From positions 1 to 6,880 of the forward strand of contig JALRDT010000125.1 in NCBI GenBank assembly GCA_023262125.1: 6,880 nt of DNA. The letters are read 5' to 3'. The translations under genes and the position numbers were made by a program. This DNA comes from Candidatus Nanopelagicaceae bacterium (lineage in GTDB: Bacteria > Actinomycetota > Actinomycetes > Nanopelagicales > Nanopelagicaceae). Of the stretch, positions 1-4,948 are shown piece by piece; position 1 is the first letter of the stretch, and each line of letters begins with the position of its first letter. The notes beneath the pieces were generated by a model. That model had not been told where the DNA came from. It did no database searches and worked only from the letters and a program-made list of their open reading frames with translations.

Positions 1-1142
1 ATACCAATTACCAGCGCTGATGCTGAAACTAGTAGGTTAATTGGATCTGCAAAATTTACTTTTGAATCAATCCAAATACGTGCACCCAGAATGCCGATCA
101 TGCCGAATAACGCAGTTCCTGCGCCACCAAGTGCGCCTACTGGAGTTGCACTCAAAATCGCGCCAAATTTAGGTACAAGACCTAACAAAATCGCACCCAA
201 ACCTGCAATCCAATATGCAGCAGTTGAGTAAACGCGAGTTGCAGCCATTACACCGATATTTTCTGCGTAAGTAGTAGTTCCAGAACCGCCACCGAAACCA
301 GCGACAGTTGTAGCTACGCCATCTGCAAAGAGCGCATCGCCCATTACATCATCGAGATCTTTACCAGTCATTGTGGCAACTGCCTTAACGTGTCCGACAT
401 TCTCAGCAATCAGAACTAGGACCACTGGCAAGAAGAGCACGATGGCACTTCCAGAAAATGTAGGAGTAGTGAAGTCAGGTAGCGCGAACCACTTTGCAGC
501 CTTTACGCCATCAAAATTAACATCACCTCGAACAGCTGCGAAGATATATCCGATTGCAATTCCTAAGAAGATGCTGATTCGAGACATAAAACCTTTTGAG
601 ACTGCTGCAATAACACCGATAGATGCAAGTGTCACAACTGCAACTTCAGGGCCAGCTGCAAAATTATTCTTAGCTGCTCCCGAGAGATTTAGACCAATCA
701 ACATAACGATGGTTCCGGTTACAACTGGAGGTAGCATCACGGTGATCCAATTTGTTCCAGCGGCTTTAACAACCAAGCCAACCAGCGCAAGAATTACACC
801 AGTCACGACTACGCCGCCAAGTGCTGCGCCAAAATTCTTATCTGCACCCATCGCTGCCGCAATCGGAGCAAGAAATGCAAACGAAGATCCCAGATAACTC
901 GGAACTCGATTCTTGGTAATGATCAGGAACAACATAGTTCCGATACCTGAGAAGAAGAGCGTGGTGGTTGGAGGGAATCCGGTAATAATTGGAACTAAGA
1001 AAGTTGCTCCGAACATTGCAGCGATATGTTGTAAACCAACGCCAATAGTGCGTGGCCAAGTTAAACGTTCGTCAGTTGAGACCACATCTCCGGCGGAGAC
1101 TGATTTTCCGTCGCCATGGAGCTTCCAGCTAAGAAGAGACAT
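1..1142 (-). CDS. uraA: NCS2-family uracil/xanthine permease (UraA-like), 3' end cut by window edge
   Basis: Inner-membrane transporter of the nucleobase:cation symporter-2 family, importing uracil or a related base with protons. 380 codons are visible and the frame stays open to the left edge; family members are usually about 420-450 residues, so roughly the last 50 are missing. Seen directly: the N-terminal family block around residues 37-52 (LQHIAAMFGATFLVP, with H39), SSFAFLAP at 86-93, AEN with E247, and TTYAENIGVM at 290-299 with E294. These two glutamates match the substrate-binding glutamates of E. coli UraA (Glu241 and Glu290). Many hydrophobic segments agree with the 14-helix fold. 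The start ATG is at 1142-1140, preceded by the Shine-Dalgarno sequence AAAGGA five bases upstream. It is divergent from the padR-ino1 operon. The NCS2 assignment is secure; uracil rather than xanthine is inferred from the TYAENIGVMA-type block. Confidence 0.93.
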   Translation of the reverse strand, partial: MSLLSWKLHGDGKSVSAGDVVSTDERLTWPRTIGVGLQHIAAMFGATFLVPIITGFPPTTTLFFSGIGTMLFLIITKNRVPSYLGSSFAFLAPIAAAMGADKNFGAALGGVVVTGVILALVGLVVKAAGTNWITVMLPPVVTGTIVMLIGLNLSGAAKNNFAAGPEVAVVTLASIGVIAAVSKGFMSRISIFLGIAIGYIFAAVRGDVNFDGVKAAKWFALPDFTTPTFSGSAIVLFLPVVLVLIAENVGHVKAVATMTGKDLDDVMGDALFADGVATTVAGFGGGSGTTTYAENIGVMAATRVYSTAAYWIAGLGAILLGLVPKFGAILSATPVGALGGAGTALFGMIGILGARIWIDSKVNFADPINLLVSASALVIG

Positions 1143-1224
1143 CAATGTCCTTTCATTTAAGTGTGGGGAAGGACCCCTCAAGGGTAGGCGTGGTGGGCAG
1201 GCTCACAGGCGCACGCCACGCCTG
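1143..1224 (-). promoter_or_regulatory. Refoldable GC-rich 5' leader of the NCS2 permease
   Basis: Read on the minus strand, this leader can form competing hairpins. Stem A pairs 1216-1223 with 1186-1193 (AGGCGTGG/CCACGCCT, 8 bp). An alternative pairs 1219-1224 with 1206-1211 (CAGGCG/CGCCTG, 6 bp, 7-base loop) and uses the same 5' arm. Further down, the four Gs read from 1174-1177 can pair either with ACCC upstream (1182-1185) or with CCCC downstream (1165-1168). GTCCTT read from 1169-1174 is exactly complementary to the Shine-Dalgarno region AAGGAC (1147-1152), so the ribosome site can be masked. Mutually exclusive pairings that end at the ribosome site suggest control of translation or attenuation. 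No transcript start is visible, and individual short pairings could be chance. No known riboswitch class was recognised. Confidence 0.35.
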
Positions 1225-1236
1225 AAAGTGGCATTT

Positions 1237-1285
1237 CTCGATATATCTGGTTACATTACGGCTCGATATATCGAAACGATATATC
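1237..1285. promoter_or_regulatory. Cluster of three CGATATATC operator-like sites, candidate PadR binding region
   Basis: CGATATATC occurs at 1239-1247, 1264-1272 and 1277-1285. The middle copy is a perfect 12-bp palindrome, TCGATATATCGA (1263-1274). The first two copies share the 11-mer CTCGATATATC and start 25 bp apart; the third starts 13 bp after the second. Each copy contains the 8-bp palindrome GATATATC. The cluster lies 56-105 bp before the padR start and between the divergent permease and padR genes. PadR proteins are dimeric winged-helix regulators that often bind AT-rich dyads near their own promoter, so autoregulation of padR-ino1 is the likely role; an effect on the permease is possible. 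I could not identify a confident -35/-10 pair here. Confidence 0.6.
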
Positions 1286-1295
1286 CCCGAACGGG
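1286..1295. promoter_or_regulatory. Short GC-rich palindrome CCCG-AA-CGGG
   Basis: A 10-bp inverted repeat with a two-base centre sits immediately after the third CGATATATC copy. It is too tight to form an RNA hairpin with all its pairs, so a protein-binding dyad is more plausible than a terminator. The 46 bases from here to the padR start are AT-rich and hold only the padR ribosome site. The role is unknown, and the element is short enough to be chance. Confidence 0.25.
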
Positions 1296-1341
1296 CCAAT
1301 TAATTTCAATAATTAGATTTAAGGAAATAGAGGCGAAGTAG

Positions 1342-1869
1342 ATGCGAAGCCGTGCTGAGACCCTGGAGTTCACACTCCTTGGCCTTCTTAGCCAATCGCC
1401 GCTTCATGGTTATGAAATCCGTAAACGCTTAAGTGCAATCTACGGCCCATTTAGAGCGCTCTCTTTCTCTGTGCTTTATCCGCAACTTCGTCGAATGTTA
1501 GAGGCAGGGCTAATTGCAGAGCGTGTCGATGAAAGCACTCGTCGCTCTCGCATCATTTATAACATCACCAAAGCTGGAGAGAAGAAGTTTGCTCAATTAA
1601 CAGATTTAGTAAATCCAGAATCATGGGAAGACGATGGCTTTGAAGCGCGCTTTGCCTTCTTTGGTGCCACATCGTCAAATAGCCGAATAAGAATTCTTGA
1701 GGGACGCCACCGTCGCCTCAAGGAGAAAGCCGAATTACTTCGCGGTGAATTGGAACGCGATGGAATGGGGCTAGATAAATATCTAGAGGAGTGGCGACGT
1801 CACTCTCTGGAATCAGCCGAGCGAGAGATTGCTTGGTTGGAAGAGTTGATTCGAACTGAGAGGAAATAA
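1342..1869 (+). CDS. PadR-family transcriptional regulator upstream of ino1
   Basis: A 175-residue cytoplasmic DNA-binding protein. The N-terminal PadR winged helix-turn-helix spans about residues 8-88: [16 protein letters not shown] at 11-26, the recognition-helix region [17 protein letters not shown] at 42-58, and the wing with [11 protein letters not shown] at 73-83. The C-terminal half (about 110-172) is charged and helical ([24 protein letters not shown]), as in the dimerising domain of longer PadR proteins. The start ATG follows AGAGG (1329-1333) by eight bases. The stop TAA shares one base with the ino1 start (TAATG), so the two are co-transcribed and probably translationally coupled. 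A PadR-like gene also sits beside ino1 in Mycobacterium tuberculosis (Rv0047c-Rv0046c), which supports a conserved link. The likely role is control of inositol synthesis and of its own promoter through the CGATATATC sites; the ligand is unknown. Confidence 0.93.
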   Translation: MRSRAETLEFTLLGLLSQSPLHGYEIRKRLSAIYGPFRALSFSVLYPQLRRMLEAGLIAERVDESTRRSRIIYNITKAGEKKFAQLTDLVNPESWEDDGFEARFAFFGATSSNSRIRILEGRHRRLKEKAELLRGELERDGMGLDKYLEEWRRHSLESAEREIAWLEELIRTERK

Positions 1870-2966
1870 TGACAATCAATACCGCTTCTGGTGATATCCG
1901 CGTTGCCATCGTTGGCGTCGGTAACTGCGCCAATTCATTGGTGCAAGGCGTTGAATATTACAAAGATGCAAAGACAGATCAGGAGATTCCTGGATTGATG
2001 CACGCTGTTGTTGGTGGATACCACATCAATAACGTTAAGTTTGTTGCAGCATATGATGTTGATGCAAAGAAGGTCGGCTTAGATCTTTCTGATGCAATCT
2101 GGGCATCAGAGAACAACACAATTAAATTTTGCAATGTGCCAAAGAGCGGCGTAATTGTCGAACGTGGCAAGACTCTTGATGGACTTGGTCGCTACTATCG
2201 CGAAACCATCCAAGAATCATCAGCACCAGAGATCGATATTGTGGCATCGCTCAAAGCACACAAAATTGATGTTTTGGTCTGCTATTTACCAGTAGGTTCA
2301 GAAGAGGCAGCTAAGTTCTATGCGCAGTGCGCAATTGATGCCGGTTGCGCATTCGTAAACGCACTTCCAGTATTTATCGCATCTGATCCTGTATGGGCAA
2401 AGAAATTCGAAGACGCTGGCGTTCCAATCGTTGGCGATGACATCAAGTCACAGGTAGGCGCAACTATCACTCACCGCATCATGACCAAACTCTTCCAGGA
2501 TCGTGGTGTGCACGTTGATCGCACTTACCAATTAAATGTTGGTGGCAACATGGACTTTAAGAATATGCTCGAACGTGATCGCCTTGAATCTAAGAAGATT
2601 TCAAAGACAAATTCTGTAACTTCACAGCTTGATTACGATCTAGGTGACAAGAATGTTCATATCGGTCCATCAGATTACATTCCTTGGCTAGATGACCGTA
2701 AGTGGGCATATGTTCGCTTGGAGGGTCGCGCATTTGGCGATGTGCCGCTAAATCTTGAATACAAGCTAGAAGTTTGGGATTCACCAAACTCTGCCGGTGT
2801 AATCATTGATGCGCTACGTTGCGCAAAGCTTGGTTTAGATCGCAAGATTGGTGGCGCATTACTTTCACCATCTTCATACTTCATGAAGACCCCACCAACT
2901 CAATACACCGATGAAGCTGCAAGAGATAAGACCGAAGCATTTATCAACGGTAAGTTGGAGCGCTAA
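1869..2966 (+). CDS. ino1: Inositol-1-phosphate synthase (EC 5.5.1.4)
   Basis: Cytoplasmic NAD-dependent enzyme that converts D-glucose 6-phosphate to 1D-myo-inositol 3-phosphate, the first step toward phosphatidylinositol and, in Actinobacteria, mycothiol. Its 365 residues match the actinobacterial form (M. tuberculosis Ino1 is of nearly the same length) and are much shorter than eukaryotic homologues. Visible motifs: the Rossmann nucleotide-binding loop [10 protein letters not shown] at 15-24, [15 protein letters not shown] at 189-203, [12 protein letters not shown] at 223-234, and [12 protein letters not shown] at 299-310. Catalysis in this family uses lysines and aspartates within the central and C-terminal blocks; these blocks look intact. 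The start is fixed by GAGAGG (1858-1863) and by the one-base overlap with the padR stop. Transcription probably ends at the hairpin 30 bases downstream. I see nothing abnormal in the reading frame. Confidence 0.97.
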   Translation: MTINTASGDIRVAIVGVGNCANSLVQGVEYYKDAKTDQEIPGLMHAVVGGYHINNVKFVAAYDVDAKKVGLDLSDAIWASENNTIKFCNVPKSGVIVERGKTLDGLGRYYRETIQESSAPEIDIVASLKAHKIDVLVCYLPVGSEEAAKFYAQCAIDAGCAFVNALPVFIASDPVWAKKFEDAGVPIVGDDIKSQVGATITHRIMTKLFQDRGVHVDRTYQLNVGGNMDFKNMLERDRLESKKISKTNSVTSQLDYDLGDKNVHIGPSDYIPWLDDRKWAYVRLEGRAFGDVPLNLEYKLEVWDSPNSAGVIIDALRCAKLGLDRKIGGALLSPSSYFMKTPPTQYTDEAARDKTEAFINGKLER

Positions 2967-2996
2967 TTAACTGCACTAGTAATACTTAGAAATAAC

Positions 2997-3024
2997 AAAA
3001 GCCCCGATTAATATCGGGGCTTTT
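2997..3024. terminator. Strong bidirectional intrinsic terminator between ino1 and the convergent membrane-protein gene
   Basis: GCCCCGAT (3001-3008) and ATCGGGGC (3013-3020) form an 8-bp stem with loop TAAT. The flanking AAAA (2997-3000) and TTTT (3021-3024) extend it to 12 bp and supply a U-run on either strand. It lies 30 bases after the ino1 stop on the plus strand and about 27 bases after the stop of the convergent gene on the minus strand, so it can serve both. Confidence 0.92.
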
Positions 3025-3031
3025 GCCTTAT

Positions 3032-3051
3032 CCCTCACGGAGAGTTGAGGG
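3032..3051 (-). terminator. Secondary hairpin directly after the stop of the minus-strand membrane-protein gene
   Basis: CCCTCA (3032-3037) and TGAGGG (3046-3051) form a 6-bp stem with an 8-base loop, abutting the stop codon at 3054-3052 on the minus strand. It has no U-run of its own, so it probably stabilises the 3' end or assists the bidirectional terminator beyond it, rather than terminating alone. Confidence 0.4.
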
Positions 3052-3648
3052 CTAAATCGTCGCGCTTTCATCAGTGCGACGAAGGTGTAGATAGCCTGCA
3101 ACTGTTAGTAGCAACATCAAAATGCCACCAATCAATGCAACTCCCGCTGAAAGTTTTGCAATCTGACCGAACTGCCAGAATGCATATGAGAATCCAAGTA
3201 ATCCAGTTAAAGTATTGCCCATAAACAGAGACATACGTTGACCTTCTAGTTTGGCAACTTCTGCTGCCAGGGCAGCATCATTTGGATTAGCGCGAAGTTG
3301 TGCGCTCTTTGCCATATATTCACTAGAAACTTCTTCGTAAACTTTTCCGCCGGCGATACCTTTCATATGAACTGAGATGTAATGATCTGCGTAGGTCTTT
3401 GCCATATCTCCGTTAGACATTAATTGACCTGCATACTTGAGCATCGCCTTTTGGTCCTCATCAGGTAGTGCCATTAAAGAACCACTATCAGCTTCTGGGA
3501 AGTAAACTTTTTGAACTACAAGTGCATCAGAAACATTCTTGTCTGCAAAGTTATATCCAAAGTTAAGTAATCCTGCGATAATGAATAGAAAAACAGTTAA
3601 TCCAGCACCCATAATGGTGACTATCTTGTCGAATGTTCGACGCTTCAT
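3052..3648 (-). CDS. Uncharacterised actinobacterial membrane protein
   Basis: A 198-residue protein of unknown function. Residues 1-8 (MKRRTFDK) are basic and cytoplasmic by the positive-inside rule. A strong transmembrane helix spans about 9-30. Residues 31-140 are hydrophilic and probably extracytoplasmic, with VVQKVYFPEADS at 44-55, YADHYISVHM at 86-95, and a helical Ala/Glu-rich stretch at 105-140. A weaker hydrophobic segment lies at 144-160 and a strong helix at 165-187, followed by the basic LHLRR. The combination of an MKRRTFDK start and a QK(V/I)xFP segment resembles a family of hypothetical proteins I associate with Actinobacteria; no member with an assigned function comes to mind. 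The start ATG follows AGGAGA (3659-3654) at a normal distance. The gene is convergent with ino1, shares its terminator, and is preceded by a long inverted repeat. Confidence 0.88.
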   Translation of the reverse strand: MKRRTFDKIVTIMGAGLTVFLFIIAGLLNFGYNFADKNVSDALVVQKVYFPEADSGSLMALPDEDQKAMLKYAGQLMSNGDMAKTYADHYISVHMKGIAGGKVYEEVSSEYMAKSAQLRANPNDAALAAEVAKLEGQRMSLFMGNTLTGLLGFSYAFWQFGQIAKLSAGVALIGGILMLLLTVAGYLHLRRTDESATI

Positions 3649-3665
3649 GATTCTCTCCTAAATCA

Positions 3666-3722
3666 GTAAATACTTCTTTTTTTCTTCTTGTTCACTTCTT
3701 TGAGAACAGTTGAAGTATTTAC
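3666..3722. repeat. 11-bp perfect inverted repeat with a nested inner dyad
   Basis: GTAAATACTTC (3666-3676) and GAAGTATTTAC (3712-3722) are exact inverted copies 35 bp apart. Inside them, TGTTC (3689-3693) and GAACA (3704-3708) form a second dyad around a 10-base centre. The proximal arm ends six bases before the ribosome site of the minus-strand membrane-protein gene. It could be a pair of regulator half-sites about 46 bp centre to centre, or a long leader hairpin in that gene's mRNA. It lacks the GC-rich stem and adjacent U-run of an ordinary terminator. A weak minus-strand promoter match (GTGAAC, 17 bases, TATTTA) overlaps the proximal arm. Confidence 0.55.
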
Positions 3723-3745
3723 CTAAAAAGAGGTAGAAGAGATGA

Positions 3746-3821
3746 AAATGGCGAGTGCTAACCCCGTTGTGATTGTGATTTAAAGATCAGTAGAAAGTGC
3801 TGGCACTTATAAATGGCGAGT
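3746..3821 (+). repeat. 11-bp direct repeat AAATGGCGAGT, two copies 65 bp apart
   Basis: AAATGGCGAGT is found at 3746-3756 in the spacer and again at 3811-3821, inside the last codons of the LuxR-like gene. Flanking bases differ (GCTAACC versus ACAAATT). An exact 11-mer at this spacing is unlikely by chance but carries no clear meaning. It may be a remnant of a local duplication or a pair of binding sites. The first copy also lies inside a 13-codon mini-frame described in the findings. Confidence 0.4.
3795..3808 (-). terminator. Weak hairpin at the stop codon of the LuxR-like gene
   Basis: AAGTG (3795-3799) and CACTT (3804-3808) form a 5-bp stem with a four-base loop; including the next base pair, the DNA is a 14-bp near-palindrome. 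It overlaps the stop codon of the minus-strand LuxR-like gene. Only a short T-run follows on that strand, so it is at best a weak terminator, and read-through into the membrane-protein gene is possible. Confidence 0.22.
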
Positions 3822-4124
3822 ACAAATTGATTGGCCATCTGGACCAACTTCAAAATGTTCGCAAGGTAAATGTAATTTTTCCCAAGCTTTGTCACCATAA
3901 TGTGTGCGATATGCGAGAGCGAGTAGAACTCTCACATTTGTTTCGCCATCTGATTTGATGCCAAAAGCTTTAGCGGATCGGCTAACTGTATTTTCGACTA
4001 CCTTCTCAGTATGTGATGTTTCGCGCGCAATAGCTGCGTTTGACTTTCCTTCGCAGAGTAATTCAAGAACTAGACGCTCAAATGGGGTCAGGTCTCTCAT
4101 CTGGATAGTGATATCCGTTGCCAT
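3807..4124 (-). CDS. Small LuxR-type helix-turn-helix protein with Cys/His C-terminal tail
   Basis: A 105-residue putative transcription factor. Residues 12-57 form a LuxR/GerE-type helix-turn-helix: LTPFERLVLELLCEGKSNA at 12-30, then IARETSHTEKVVENTVSRS at 32-50, ending in the AKAFGI helix. It keeps the usual pattern of LT..E..VL.L...G.SN..IA and the recognition-helix V.N.VS. There is no receiver, PAS or ligand-binding domain, so it is a stand-alone DNA-binding module, unlike typical two-domain response regulators. The tail beyond residue 75 contains C88-x-H90 and C101-x-x-H104, which could bind metal or sense redox state; that is inference. The start ATG follows GGAGAG (4137-4132) by seven bases. 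The gene is divergent from the enoyl-CoA hydratase/isomerase operon and may control it. Confidence 0.85.
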   Translation of the reverse strand: MATDITIQMRDLTPFERLVLELLCEGKSNAAIARETSHTEKVVENTVSRSAKAFGIKSDGETNVRVLLALAYRTHYGDKAWEKLHLPCEHFEVGPDGQSICTRHL

Positions 4125-4192
4125 CTTTTCGCTCTCCGTACGATCGATTACCCTCCTATCTTCTCACTATTTCGACCTTTAGGATGTCTCTC
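4125..4192. promoter_or_regulatory. Divergent intergenic region between the LuxR-like gene and the acyl-CoA operon
   Basis: These 68 bp must hold the promoters of both genes unless they lie inside the coding regions. I see the minus-strand ribosome site (4132-4137), the overlapping palindromes CGATCG and ATCGAT (4141-4148), and a weak plus-strand -10-like TATCTT (4157-4162) without a good -35 partner. No operator is convincing. Confidence 0.4.
4180..4184 (+). promoter_or_regulatory. Shine-Dalgarno TAGGA that sets the enoyl-CoA hydratase start
   Basis: TAGGA ends eight bases before the ATG at 4193, an ideal distance. It overlaps the in-frame ATG at 4184 and therefore cannot serve it. A farther in-frame ATG at 4118 would run the gene into the LuxR-like start and adds 25 residues unlike the family. 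This supports translation from 4193. Confidence 0.65.
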
Positions 4193-4948
4193 ATGGCTGA
4201 AATTTTGACGATGTTGGAGAACCAGGTACTCAGCATCTCCTTTAATCGCGCTGAAAAAATGAATGCTATCACTCGCAATATGTATGGAGAGCTCGCTAAG
4301 GAACTTAATACAGCTGATCAAGAATTCGGAATTCGAGCGGTAATTATTACTTCAGAAGGAGATCATTTTACTGGTGGCAATGACATCACAGATTTCTTAG
4401 AGCATCCACCTACTTCTGATGATTCGACAGTCGCAGCATTTTTAGCTGCGATACATAATTTTTCAAAACCACTCATAATTGCTGTTAAAGGAAATGCAGT
4501 TGGCGTAGGAACAACTATGTTGTTACACGCAGATATCGTTGTTGCATCACAAAATTCTAAGTTTTCGCTTCCATTTACCTCACTAGGTTTAGTTCCTGAA
4601 GCAGGCTCTTCATTCTTACTTCCTCGAATGATTGGTCATCACCGAGCAGCAGAGTTATTCTTTACTGGAGATACTTTTGATGCAGAATTTGCGCAAGAGA
4701 TTGGTATTGTGAATTACGTAGTACCAAACACAAATGGCGCTTACGAAAAAGCACGAGAAATTGCGCTAAAAATCGCAAAGCAACCACCACAAGCAATAAT
4801 CAATACAAAAGCATTGATGAAAGCGAATGTACATGATGCAGTATCGGCTGTCATGAAAGCAGAATTTGAAATTTTCGCATTAGCGCTGCAATCCGAAGAG
4901 GCTAGAGGCGCATTTATGCAGTTCCTAAATCGAAAGCGAGATAAGTAA
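4193..4948 (+). CDS. Enoyl-CoA hydratase/isomerase (crotonase superfamily)
   Basis: A cytoplasmic crotonase-fold enzyme acting on acyl-CoA thioesters. From ATG 4193 it has 251 residues, the usual family size. Motifs: FNRAEKMNAIT at 17-27; the first oxyanion-hole loop HFTGGNDI at 58-65; KGNAVGVGTTMLLHADIVVAS at 99-119 with the second oxyanion glycines; and SLGLVPEAGSSFLLPRMIG at 130-148. The first catalytic glutamate of true hydratases (in the GGGCEL motif) is replaced here by threonine, and the position of the second is also not glutamate (SLPFTSLG). Instead E136, in VPEAGSS, matches the catalytic glutamate of delta3,delta2-enoyl-CoA isomerases such as ECI2 (SPEGCSS). An isomerase or PaaG-like role is therefore more likely than simple hydration; this is inference from motifs. 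The stop directly abuts the next gene's ATG, so the two form an operon. Confidence 0.92.
   Translation: MAEILTMLENQVLSISFNRAEKMNAITRNMYGELAKELNTADQEFGIRAVIITSEGDHFTGGNDITDFLEHPPTSDDSTVAAFLAAIHNFSKPLIIAVKGNAVGVGTTMLLHADIVVASQNSKFSLPFTSLGLVPEAGSSFLLPRMIGHHRAAELFFTGDTFDAEFAQEIGIVNYVVPNTNGAYEKAREIALKIAKQPPQAIINTKALMKANVHDAVSAVMKAEFEIFALALQSEEARGAFMQFLNRKRDK

Noticed and set aside
373..897. Open frame of 174 codons on the plus strand opposite the NCS2 permease
   Set aside because: It is antisense to a clearly coding permease, has low-complexity Thr/Ala/Pro-rich composition, and matches no family; the minus-strand frame carries all the motifs.
1142..1156. Four-codon mini-frame (MKGH) overlapping the permease start by one base (TGATG)
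   Set aside because: It contains the permease's own Shine-Dalgarno and has no ribosome site of its own, so it is most likely coincidental.
1303..1319. Possible -10 elements (AATAAT, TAGATT) upstream of padR
   Set aside because: Neither has a recognisable -35 hexamer at 16-18 bases, so I could not support a promoter call.
913..1341. Open frame of 142 codons on the plus strand ending just before padR
   Set aside because: It crosses from the permease antisense through the structured leader and the operator cluster, and its product resembles no protein family.
3753..3761. GAGTGCTAA, identical to one half of the HrcA CIRCE heat-shock operator
   Set aside because: The matching TTAGCACTC half is not present nine bases upstream, and no chaperone gene is adjacent; a single 9-mer can arise by chance.
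3904..4182. Open frame of 92 codons on the plus strand opposite the LuxR-like gene
   Set aside because: Antisense to the helix-turn-helix gene, which has family motifs and a good ribosome site; this frame has neither.
4118..4192. Upstream start for the enoyl-CoA hydratase/isomerase giving 276 residues
   Set aside because: The extra 25 residues overlap the LuxR-like start, lack a ribosome site and are unlike the family's N-terminus; ATG 4193 has TAGGA at the right distance.
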